DNA of 64,000 nucleotides from Draconibacterium aestuarii (GTDB taxonomy: Bacteria > Bacteroidota > Bacteroidia > Bacteroidales > Prolixibacteraceae): assembly GCA_026671195.1 (NCBI GenBank), contig JAPOHD010000030.1:119719-183718 (forward strand), written 5' to 3'. The notes below the pieces were generated by a model that worked only from the letters and a program-made list of their open reading frames with translations, made no database searches and had not been told where the DNA came from. Shown here one piece after another: positions 22,734 through 30,828 of the stretch. How positions within the stretch are numbered: the first letter of the stretch is position 1; the number at the start of each line of letters is the position of its first letter. Both the position numbers and the translations under genes were made by a program.

Positions 22734-23858
22734 TTATTTGATTTCAGATTCTTCAGAAGATTTAAAAGTGACAGAACTTTCACCTAAATCTTTTGATGTT
22801 GCCAGAGCAATTCCACGGTTTCCAAGTTTATCAACGGCATTGTAGAAATGATACACAACACCGTCGTGTTTAATTACGTAGGCTTTGTGTGCGAACAAAT
22901 TATCGTACTCTTCCGATGGTTCGATTAAATGAGGCCCGTCCCACTCTGTCCAGTGCATTAAATCGTAAGAACAGTAAAAGCTGTTGTAAACCACAGTTTT
23001 GCCATCGGGCCAGTTTGCACGGAAAAAGAACATCACATAAATGTCACCGATTTTTTGAATTACGGCATCGCCCGAAATTCCTTTGTGGTGATTCACCAGC
23101 GGCTCATTTCCGAATCGTTTCCAGTTTACCATATCATCAGAAACTGCCATACTAATTCGTTCGGCACCACGATCAGGATTGATACTGTCGCCGCGGGCAT
23201 TGTAATACATTACAAAACGATGCCCCGTGAGTTTATCCATATCTTCAATTACAAAACATTTGTACATGGTACTGTTGTCGTACCAACGCGCATCATCGTC
23301 GTTCGAACTTAATACAGGATGCCCAATTCGCTGCCAGTCGTGAACTGTTGCAGGATCTTTTTCGGTATAAGCCATACTCAGCGAAAGCAAGCCTTTTTCG
23401 TAGCCGCGTGAATTTCCGCCAAAGTAACTCATCCAGTATTTACCATCGAATTGGTTGATAACAGGCGTCTCTCCCCAGTTGTATTTGATCAGTGAAAGGT
23501 AGCCGGCCTTTTGGTTCGAATCCCAATCGGTGGTATCGGTAAACTGCATAATTTTCCCCTTCGTTTCCCATTCAAGCAAATTATCGCTTTCTGCCAGCCA
23601 GGTTTCGTAGCCCCGCCCATCGAAAACAATGTAGGTCATCACCCATTTATCGTTTTTACGGAAAATAGTCGGACAGTCCATTTTTAAATTGCTGCTATCG
23701 GGAACCATTATCAAACCATATTTGTATGGCGTTTTTACTTCCTCGTATATCTCCGTCATCCTTTCGTGAGAAACCTCTTTTGGTAAACTTGCGTTTTTTA
23801 TCGTACAGGAGGCAATAAAAAATGTGATCAAAATCGCTACTGATATCTTCATGTTCAA
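22734..23858 (-). CDS. GH43/GH117-like five-bladed beta-propeller lipoprotein
   Basis: 374 residues with lipobox FIASC (Cys18). The repeated propeller blades are visible: DCPTIFRKNDKWVMTYI, ETWLAESDNLLEWETKGKI, GKYWMSYFGGNSRG, GDAVIQKIGDIYVMFFF, YCSYDLMHWTEWDGP. This is the GH43/GH32/GH117/GH130 superfamily signature, with the expected acidic residue at DCPTIF. The precise family and substrate are uncertain; arabinofuranosidase, xylosidase and galactosidase are the commonest options. It lies 5 bp after the MFS gene. Confidence 0.75.
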   Translation of the reverse strand: MNMKISVAILITFFIASCTIKNASLPKEVSHERMTEIYEEVKTPYKYGLIMVPDSSNLKMDCPTIFRKNDKWVMTYIVFDGRGYETWLAESDNLLEWETKGKIMQFTDTTDWDSNQKAGYLSLIKYNWGETPVINQFDGKYWMSYFGGNSRGYEKGLLSLSMAYTEKDPATVHDWQRIGHPVLSSNDDDARWYDNSTMYKCFVIEDMDKLTGHRFVMYYNARGDSINPDRGAERISMAVSDDMVNWKRFGNEPLVNHHKGISGDAVIQKIGDIYVMFFFRANWPDGKTVVYNSFYCSYDLMHWTEWDGPHLIEPSEEYDNLFAHKAYVIKHDGVVYHFYNAVDKLGNRGIALATSKDLGESSVTFKSSEESEIK

Positions 23859-23863
23859 TAATT

Positions 23864-25135
23864 TTAACTTCTAATTTCAATTAACTCACTATCCGGTACA
23901 AATATTTTAAGCACTGCCCAGCAAACCAGGTAGGCAACACTTGCAATTCCAAAAACAACATGGTAACTACCTGAAAATTCAAGAATAAGCCCCACGGCTG
24001 CTGAAAACAATACACCTCCTATGGCCCCTGCAAATCCTGATAAACCCACCACTGAGCCGACAGCATTTTTAGGGTATAAATCGGAAACGAGAGTAAATAT
24101 ATTCGCAGCATATCCCTGGTGAGCAAATGCCGCCATAGAAATAAAAAGTACTGCAAGCCACATATTCGAGATTCCGGATACAAAATAGATAGGAACCACC
24201 AAAACTGCCATCATTAAGATCGTGATTTTACGGGCTGATACAGGATTTTTTCCTTTATTGATCAACTGAGATGAAATCCAGCCTCCCAATATTGACCCGC
24301 CAATTGAAATAACATAAATTGTAACCAATGGCAAACCAATGTTAGTCAGGTCGATACCATAATTTGAATTCAGGAATTTTGGCAACCAGTACAGAAAAAA
24401 CCACCAAACAGGGTCGGTAACAAAACGCGCCAAACATATTCCCAATGTTTGTTTGTGTCCGATGATCTGTTTCCAGGAGATTGTTTGCCCGGTGGTCTCC
24501 TCTCCGTCCTGTAAAATAAACGCTTTTTCGGCTGCACTTAACTTTGGATTCTCTTCGGGTCGCCTGTAAGTAACGAGCCAGAAAATCAACCAAACAAACC
24601 CCAGTAATCCTGTACTTATAAACGCCCATTTCCAGCCCCAGTTGAGTGCTATTATGGGAATGACTAAAGGAGTAAGAATTGCGCCAACATTCGGTCCTGA
24701 ATTGAATATTCCAGTTGCCAGGGCTCTTTCCTTTTTCGGGAACCATTCAGCCACAGTTTTTACAGCTGCCGGGAAATTGGCCGATTCGCCAATTCCCAAA
24801 GCAAAACGCGAGACTGCAAACGTAAATACACTTCGCGCTGCTGCATGTGCCATTCCTGCTAAACTCCAAAGTATGATGGCTATTGAAAAACCACGTTTGG
24901 TTCCAATTCTGTCAAGAATCGATCCGGTGGTTAACAGTCCGATGGCATAGGCAATTTGAAAAGCCATAATAATAAAGCCATAATCAGATTCAGACCAGTT
25001 AAAAAGGTTTTGAAGCTCGGGAGCAAGTATTCCCAGCACTTGTCGGTCGATATAATTGATTGTGGTAGCAAAAAAAAGCAGAACGACAATTCGCCATCTG
25101 TAGTTTCCTATTTTTTGCTTCTCACTCATTTTCAT
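23864..25135 (-). CDS. MFS transporter, hexuronate (ExuT-like) type
   Basis: 12-helix major facilitator of 423 residues. The N-terminal YIDRQVLGILAP and RFALGIGESANFPAAVKTVAEWFP motifs match the anion:cation symporter branch that contains ExuT and related sugar-acid carriers. It sits 19 bp after URO-D-fold protein 3, so it probably supplies that pair's substrate. The likely cargo is a sugar acid such as galacturonate or glucuronate; this is inferred from family only. Confidence 0.87.
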   Translation of the reverse strand: MKMSEKQKIGNYRWRIVVLLFFATTINYIDRQVLGILAPELQNLFNWSESDYGFIIMAFQIAYAIGLLTTGSILDRIGTKRGFSIAIILWSLAGMAHAAARSVFTFAVSRFALGIGESANFPAAVKTVAEWFPKKERALATGIFNSGPNVGAILTPLVIPIIALNWGWKWAFISTGLLGFVWLIFWLVTYRRPEENPKLSAAEKAFILQDGEETTGQTISWKQIIGHKQTLGICLARFVTDPVWWFFLYWLPKFLNSNYGIDLTNIGLPLVTIYVISIGGSILGGWISSQLINKGKNPVSARKITILMMAVLVVPIYFVSGISNMWLAVLFISMAAFAHQGYAANIFTLVSDLYPKNAVGSVVGLSGFAGAIGGVLFSAAVGLILEFSGSYHVVFGIASVAYLVCWAVLKIFVPDSELIEIRS

Positions 25136-25154
25136 TTAACTGTTTTTATGAATA

Positions 25155-26279
25155 TTAACTACAAATTTCGTGAATCCTGAGGTAAGCCGATTCCTGTTCA
25201 GCCGGAGTTTCGCAATAGGTAACCACCACCAGTTTCATTCCCGGCACCCATAGTCTTTTCACTTGCTCCTCAATGGTTTTCAAGTCGCCCACAACTCGTG
25301 CATTTAATACTACTCCTGTACCTGCAAAACGATGAAACGCTTCCAGCTTATCCGTTGCACCCGGATCGGTCTGCGGCGAAAAAGCAGCGTCGGCCATTTG
25401 AATTCCATCAATGTTTAATACGGCATCAACCCATCCCGACCAGTCGCCACACGAATGAAAAACAGCCCCACCAAACGGATCGCAAACTTTCTTCACCGAA
25501 GGTGCAGCTAAAACAGAATAATCGTCAGGTGAAATCATTATGGCATTGTCGTCGCTTAAACCAAGTCCCTTCCATTTGGCAGACGAAGCAAAACCATGCC
25601 CTGGCAAAACCAAAGCATTGCCAATTAATTCGGCTTGTTTTTTATTAAAGTCGATAGACAAGCCGGCAAGAACATCAAACAACTCCCGCACACGATCAGG
25701 ATTCATAAGAACTTCGATAAAAAACTGATCGAGAGGAAGAAGGTTGGCAATGATATTTAATGGAGATTGAGAATCGGTAAACGAAACAGGAATTTTACCC
25801 TTTGTTTTCTCCATAAAATATTCGATCATGTTCAGTGTTTGCTTGCCAATATTGGTTTCCGCTACCGGTTTGGGCTGGTATTTTAATACCTCATCGAGCG
25901 ACGAAAAAGATGGTTTTATAACCGGAGCATTTCCTTCAGGCCAGCTGTATTCAGCGCCAAAAGCACTGGCAATTGTTCCTATTCCGTACCAGGGTTCCAA
26001 AAAATTCGGTACGTCGGCTTTAAACAGTTTGCTTTTTTCAAGCGCCCCAAGCTGCAATTCCAGCGAGCGTTTCATATCGCTGCAACCAAAAGAAAAACAT
26101 TCTGCCACCCGCATTCTTCGGTATACAACAACACCTGAATCGGCATTCCAAAACTTCTCACAAGTCCGGTTTAACCCTTCTGCGTACGAGGCATAAGCGT
26201 CCAAATCAAACTCTTCCGGTTTGATTGGAGCTACTTCCACAGACTGAGAATCGGCCAAACTAATGTCAAATTTTTTCAT
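25155..26279 (-). CDS. URO-D-fold (MtaA/CmuA-like) protein 3 with complete zinc motif
   Basis: 374 residues, cytoplasmic. It retains the corrinoid-methyltransferase zinc signature: H275-S-C277 in FHSCGDW and C356 in VVTYCETPAEQ, with 78 residues between the two cysteines, close to MtaA spacing. HemE signature residues are absent. Its start codon overlaps the stop of protein 4 by one base (TGATG), so the two are translationally coupled and may form a heteromer. A methyl- or alkyl-transfer role is possible but unproven; no corrinoid protein is nearby. Confidence 0.82.
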   Translation of the reverse strand: MKKFDISLADSQSVEVAPIKPEEFDLDAYASYAEGLNRTCEKFWNADSGVVVYRRMRVAECFSFGCSDMKRSLELQLGALEKSKLFKADVPNFLEPWYGIGTIASAFGAEYSWPEGNAPVIKPSFSSLDEVLKYQPKPVAETNIGKQTLNMIEYFMEKTKGKIPVSFTDSQSPLNIIANLLPLDQFFIEVLMNPDRVRELFDVLAGLSIDFNKKQAELIGNALVLPGHGFASSAKWKGLGLSDDNAIMISPDDYSVLAAPSVKKVCDPFGGAVFHSCGDWSGWVDAVLNIDGIQMADAAFSPQTDPGATDKLEAFHRFAGTGVVLNARVVGDLKTIEEQVKRLWVPGMKLVVVTYCETPAEQESAYLRIHEICS

Positions 26280-27367
26280 CAGGCATTCTCCTTTCTTAAT
26301 TCTTCAACAGTTTGAAAAATGGTTGCAATTTTATCGTCTGACACTTTATCGTCAATATTAATACAACAAACGCCTGTTAAACACGTATCGCCCGAATCTT
26401 TTACCAATTGAATTAGTGTATTTTCGATTTGTTCGTTGCTCTGATTGATTATTTCTACTGGACTAAGCCGGATATTTAAAAAAGTATTTGGAAGAGCTTC
26501 CCGAAGCGCTTTTATGTCTCCTCCCCAACCTGCATCTAAAAAGTCGAGATGCGGAATTTGTGCAAATTGAGCTGCCATCCGATGTGGATCGGGTCCGCAA
26601 TAATGAATTCCAAACGGTTGTTGCTGTTTGCTCCATTCCACATCAAAAGGTAAAAGAAACTCCTGATAATCTTCTGCTGAGATCATGGTATGCGAACATT
26701 CGGAATGCAAAAATACCGGTTTTTCAAGATGTCTCAGCACCCGGTTTACAGAAATAGAAGTAGTTCCGGTGTGCTGTTTAACAAGAGATGTAAATTTCAA
26801 AATAACTTCTGCAATTTGTGTGAAGTACGCTTTTACAGCATCCGGATCCATCATCATATCCATCAGAATCTGGTTTCCCCTCACATCCATGGCCAGGTTT
26901 AAAATTCCGCCCCAGTTGATGTCTCCGGTCAAATATCCGTGTTTTGATTTTAACTGATCGAACAAAGCGATTGTACGTTTAAAAGCTGCTGATTCAAAAA
27001 CAGCATCAACATCAATCAACAGTTTATCCTGATCGGCGGCAATAACCTGTGGAGGATGCGATTCGGAATAATTTACCTTACATCCCATCATTTCGGAAAG
27101 TAAAAAACCAGCAGCCAAATGTACGGCTCCTATTTCAGGTCGTTGTTCATTATGGTGTTTGCCCAATCCGAATTTCCCCCAGCGCTCGTACAGCACTCTT
27201 TCCATTTGCTGTTCCACCTCAACTCTTCGTAAAGGATGATAGAAAAAATCCTCATCGAAGGTAATTTTCTCGTTATAAAACCACCACTCCGGCGATAAAA
27301 CTATATCGACCGGAAGTTTTACCGAACTATTTTTCTTTTTTTCGTTTTGTAACATTGCTGTACACAT
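26279..27367 (-). CDS. URO-D-fold (MtaA/CmuA-like) protein 4 with complete zinc motif
   Basis: 362 residues, or 358 if the ATG at 27355 is used. The zinc signature is H255-Y-C257 in IHYCGPDPHRM with C334/C335 in LTGVCCINID. It overlaps the upstream lipoprotein gene by one base (TAATG) and the downstream URO-D gene by one base (TGATG). It is clearly diverged from proteins 1-3, so the four are not recent tandem copies. Function unknown; cytoplasmic. Confidence 0.8.
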   Translation of the reverse strand: MCTAMLQNEKKKNSSVKLPVDIVLSPEWWFYNEKITFDEDFFYHPLRRVEVEQQMERVLYERWGKFGLGKHHNEQRPEIGAVHLAAGFLLSEMMGCKVNYSESHPPQVIAADQDKLLIDVDAVFESAAFKRTIALFDQLKSKHGYLTGDINWGGILNLAMDVRGNQILMDMMMDPDAVKAYFTQIAEVILKFTSLVKQHTGTTSISVNRVLRHLEKPVFLHSECSHTMISAEDYQEFLLPFDVEWSKQQQPFGIHYCGPDPHRMAAQFAQIPHLDFLDAGWGGDIKALREALPNTFLNIRLSPVEIINQSNEQIENTLIQLVKDSGDTCLTGVCCINIDDKVSDDKIATIFQTVEELRKENA

Positions 27368-30078
27368 TAATAAAATAACCAGTCAATTGGTACTCCATCT
27401 TTCGATGTTGTTATTCCTGCATCGTGTGTTTCAATTTCCACTTCGCCATCGATAAAACCAAGAATTAGCACACGTCCCTTGTTTAAAAGTAATTCGTGTG
27501 TGCCGGCTTCGTATAAATAGGTATAAACGTTTACCGGATAAAGTCCGTCAACCGTCATGGCATTTGCAATCCGAATATCTGCCTGCCCGCGTTCGTTGGC
27601 CAGCGCATTTGTTTCAAGGGTTGGCGGAGGTAAAATGGATAAACTGTTACCATTAAAATAACCAACTACCACTTTAACCGCTTCTTTGCACTCAAACCTG
27701 AGCGAAGTTCCTTCACCTCGCTGCTCATCTTCGGCAAAACTTACACCTACCAGATTTTTCAACTCATCGGCAACCTCAACAATTTTGTAATTGCGATCGG
27801 TATTTACTTTCGAGCCAGACTTCAAAGGATAACGACTCACATTTTTATTCAGCAGTTTAACATCTGCCGGCAAATAGGCTTCAATATCTTCGGCGTTTCG
27901 CGCTCCGCCATTGGCTTTCATTTTTTCAATATTCCGTTTGAAATTTTCAAGCTCATCCTCGTACTGAGGCAATAATTCGCTCCAATGTTTGTTGGTTCCA
28001 TTGGTGCCTGCAATAGGAACGCGACGTTGCTGCGTTTGCATGCTGTTGGCGTACAGGTAGGTATCGTTTGTTAAATCGGTAAGGATTCGATACTGTTCCA
28101 CACTTTCTTCTAAAAACGGAACTGCTTTTTCCAGATCGGCCAAATTGTTACTGTATTTGTATTGAAGTACAAACCCGGCAGCTTTTACTTTGGTAGCAAA
28201 AAATAAGGCAATTTGATTGTAACATTTTACATCGTTGTACAAACGATTGAACTCTTCGGTATTTTTAGTCGTTTTTCCAACCACCTGTTCCATTGCAGCA
28301 ACTGCTTCTTCGCCATGATTCACTACTTCCGAAATAATTTGGGGTGGTGTTTCTCCTACATGTTTTTCGCCATTAACTTCCTTTTTTACATAGTCGATCA
28401 GCAATTCACTCTCCGGTCCGTTTGATTCCACAAAACTTTCGTACAAAGTCCATTTACGCGGATTAACCAACTGGCTCATAAAATTCCCCAACAATAAAGT
28501 CTGACGGTTGCCATCCGAAATTCCAAAGGTGCGAAGTAGTTTTGGCGCAATCTCACCAAACTCTTCATAGGCTTTTTGAATAAGTGCACCCGACTCTTTA
28601 TCGCAGCCATAATTATCGGCTAAAATACCCGACCAATACGAATCCTCGGCATTTTCATCGCGGTCAACTTTCCAGGCGTAACGTGCCCAGGCAGCGTACC
28701 ACAATTTATCCCGGTCGATTTGTTTTGTGCGTGGTTCTGTTTTATCTGCCGTGTAAGGCCAGTCCCAATACGACGATTGCGGATATATATGAATTCCGTT
28801 TGCCCCTTGTAGTTCGTGCATTGCTTTTACACTTTTCTGAATAAAATCGGGCGATCCGTAACGGAAAGGCTCAAGGTTGGCCAAAATATGAACATTTGAA
28901 ATGTGTACTGATCCCAGTTCGCTCAATGCTGTCGGCACACTTGACCACTGATTACGCGGTTCGTAGGTTGTTAACGACTCGCCGTTGTATTTGTATGTAG
29001 TGTACAGGTTTTTATAAATGGGCAAAGCCGCTTTCATTACCTGTTCGGCGTCGGTGTCATGTCCACGCAGAACAATTGGTGGTTCTTCAGTAATTCCCAG
29101 GGCTGCCATTCCATCGTGTACACCCGGAATAATTGTTTTGGTAAACCATTCCACATCATCGTCAATAGTGTGCATTGCTTCGCCCAAGCAAACCATTAAT
29201 CCAACATTTGGATATTTCTGAACAAACTCGGCAATTGATTTCTGAGTATAATCCGCAATTACCGGAATAATGGGGCGACTGCGTTCCTGTGTTCTAATGT
29301 TATAATGCTCGGCAAAAGGTTTCGAAACAATAATATTGTAGAACATTTGAATGACCCAGATTCCTCTTTTATTTGCCTCCTCAGTTAAAAAGGCAAACAT
29401 CTCTTCGTTTAAAAGAAAAGTTTTATCATCCACTTCAACCGCAAAGGGATAATCATCGAGTTTTACCAACGATGCAAATGGATGACCATTCCACAGGTAC
29501 AATGAATTATACCGGTTTTCAACCATCATATCGAGGTAGTTAATCCATTGTTCCTTATCGTAGAACCACGGAAAATTTTCAGGAGTATAAGGATATTCGT
29601 AAACATGTCGTCCGGGCAGATAATCCGTTTTTTGCAAGCCCACGCAAGTACCGCGTAAAACCATTTCAGGTGCATCGGTAACATCAATTTCCTTTGGTAA
29701 TTTCCCTTCTTGTTTAATCCTGTCCGCCAATTCGAGGCAGCCATATAATTCTCCCGACGCATCAGCACCTGTAACAGAAATTGTTTTTCCGTTTGACTTT
29801 AGGGAAAAACCTTCTTTTGGAAGTTTTTGATTGACTGCGTCAGAAAAAAGACTTCCACTTTGTTTTCCAACAACTACTTGTACTGCCTCTTTGTTTTCTG
29901 AAATCTTATTTGTTAATTCAACCTGGTAACCGTTTGTTGTAAGGGCTTTTGATAACTTTTCTACTGCAAATATTTCCCGGGGACCGTTTTTTTCAGAAAC
30001 GATAACCACTGTTCCTTTCTCCGTTGAACATCCCCAAAGGATAAAAGTAATGAGCAGCGTGTATATTATATTCTTCAT
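27367..30078 (-). CDS. Large glycosidase-like lipoprotein with GH20/GH67-type N-terminal domain, family unassigned
   Basis: 903 residues, lipobox ILWGC (Cys17). Residues about 20-150 look like the zincin-like N-terminal domain found before GH20, GH67 and GH115 barrels (VVVGKQSGSLF, GFSLKSNGKTISVTGAD, GELYGCLELADRI). A TIM-barrel-like part follows with MMVENRYNSLYLWNGHPF, LTEEANKRGIWVIQMFYNI, CLGEAMHTIDDDVEWF and IYPQSSYWDWPYTAD. The C-terminal third is helical, then a small sandwich. An alpha-uronidase-like hydrolase is plausible, but I do not recognise the exact CAZy family. It overlaps the URO-D-fold protein 4 gene by one base. Confidence 0.65.
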   Translation of the reverse strand: MKNIIYTLLITFILWGCSTEKGTVVIVSEKNGPREIFAVEKLSKALTTNGYQVELTNKISENKEAVQVVVGKQSGSLFSDAVNQKLPKEGFSLKSNGKTISVTGADASGELYGCLELADRIKQEGKLPKEIDVTDAPEMVLRGTCVGLQKTDYLPGRHVYEYPYTPENFPWFYDKEQWINYLDMMVENRYNSLYLWNGHPFASLVKLDDYPFAVEVDDKTFLLNEEMFAFLTEEANKRGIWVIQMFYNIIVSKPFAEHYNIRTQERSRPIIPVIADYTQKSIAEFVQKYPNVGLMVCLGEAMHTIDDDVEWFTKTIIPGVHDGMAALGITEEPPIVLRGHDTDAEQVMKAALPIYKNLYTTYKYNGESLTTYEPRNQWSSVPTALSELGSVHISNVHILANLEPFRYGSPDFIQKSVKAMHELQGANGIHIYPQSSYWDWPYTADKTEPRTKQIDRDKLWYAAWARYAWKVDRDENAEDSYWSGILADNYGCDKESGALIQKAYEEFGEIAPKLLRTFGISDGNRQTLLLGNFMSQLVNPRKWTLYESFVESNGPESELLIDYVKKEVNGEKHVGETPPQIISEVVNHGEEAVAAMEQVVGKTTKNTEEFNRLYNDVKCYNQIALFFATKVKAAGFVLQYKYSNNLADLEKAVPFLEESVEQYRILTDLTNDTYLYANSMQTQQRRVPIAGTNGTNKHWSELLPQYEDELENFKRNIEKMKANGGARNAEDIEAYLPADVKLLNKNVSRYPLKSGSKVNTDRNYKIVEVADELKNLVGVSFAEDEQRGEGTSLRFECKEAVKVVVGYFNGNSLSILPPPTLETNALANERGQADIRIANAMTVDGLYPVNVYTYLYEAGTHELLLNKGRVLILGFIDGEVEIETHDAGITTSKDGVPIDWLFY

Positions 30079-30105
30079 AAGCTTATCATTTATAGTTTTA
30101 ATTTA

Positions 30106-30813
30106 TTACTTGATTTTCGAAAGAAAGACCCAAATCTCTTCAGGTGAAGTTCCTTCAATTCCTTTCTGGTATTTACCCATGATTTGATTCCATTCTATCA
30201 TTCGCGGATTATTCTCAATCGTTTTTGGATTCAGTTCATCCAGCGTTTTATCGGCTGGTACCGAAATCACCAACATTAGCTGTCTTCCGTTTTTAAAAAC
30301 CAATAATTGCTGAAAACCTGCTTTGCAAAAACCTTCTGCAACTTCAGGCCATTCGTCGAACTGCTTAGCGTGGAAGTCGAGATACTCTTGTTGTAAAACA
30401 GAATCCGCCACCAAATTGGCGGTCAACAAATAGTCATTCCAGGCATCCTCAACAACCGAATCAGGGCAACGAACAGACCTGTCGAAAACATACATCGGCG
30501 TATTGTAATATTTGGTTTTCAAACGTATTCCGGTTTGGCGAATACGACTGTTTAAACCAACGGTATCCTCTGCCGCACCATATAATACGATATGATTTTT
30601 CCACTGGTAACTATCCAATGTTACTTTTCCCAGCTCATTTAAAAGCAAATCCTTTTGATTCTCGTCATCTAAAATCAATTCAATGACAACTCTGTATATA
30701 CCCATTTTCTTCTCGTCTTCAACAGAATTTTTTCGTTTTTCTGCATTGCAGGAAACCAGGATAGAAAGTAGGAGAACTCCCAGAAGAATGTATTTTATTG
30801 TGCAATTGATCAT
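30106..30813 (-). CDS. Exported lipoprotein with C-terminal RhaM-like mutarotase domain
   Basis: 235 residues with lipobox LVSC (about Cys22), so predicted in the periplasm or outer membrane. The C-terminal half (about 140-235) is an L-rhamnose-mutarotase (RhaM/DUF718) domain with the Tyr-x3-His pair Y144/H148 in EYLDFHAKQFDEWPEV, the spacing seen in RhaM Tyr18/His22. The N-terminal half (about 37-110) may be a second, diverged alpha-beta barrel of the same kind. Normal RhaM is cytoplasmic, so an exported form is unusual. It lies between the beta-helix and glycosidase-like genes, 27 bp from the next gene. Confidence 0.78.
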   Translation of the reverse strand: MINCTIKYILLGVLLLSILVSCNAEKRKNSVEDEKKMGIYRVVIELILDDENQKDLLLNELGKVTLDSYQWKNHIVLYGAAEDTVGLNSRIRQTGIRLKTKYYNTPMYVFDRSVRCPDSVVEDAWNDYLLTANLVADSVLQQEYLDFHAKQFDEWPEVAEGFCKAGFQQLLVFKNGRQLMLVISVPADKTLDELNPKTIENNPRMIEWNQIMGKYQKGIEGTSPEEIWVFLSKIK

Positions 30814-30828
30814 TCCCTTAAAAACCTG

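Noticed and set aside
13114-27367. URO-D-fold genes as heme-pathway hemE
   Set aside because: They lack the N-terminal HemE substrate block, are four diverged copies, and lie in a glycan operon without other tetrapyrrole genes.
27534-27545. TAAACGTTTACC palindrome inside the large glycosidase-like gene, and AAACGTTT inside SSS (about 15397) and galT (56364)
   Set aside because: Coding occurrences of the 8-bp core that lack the full AACGTTT(A/G)CA motif; they show that the core alone is not specific.
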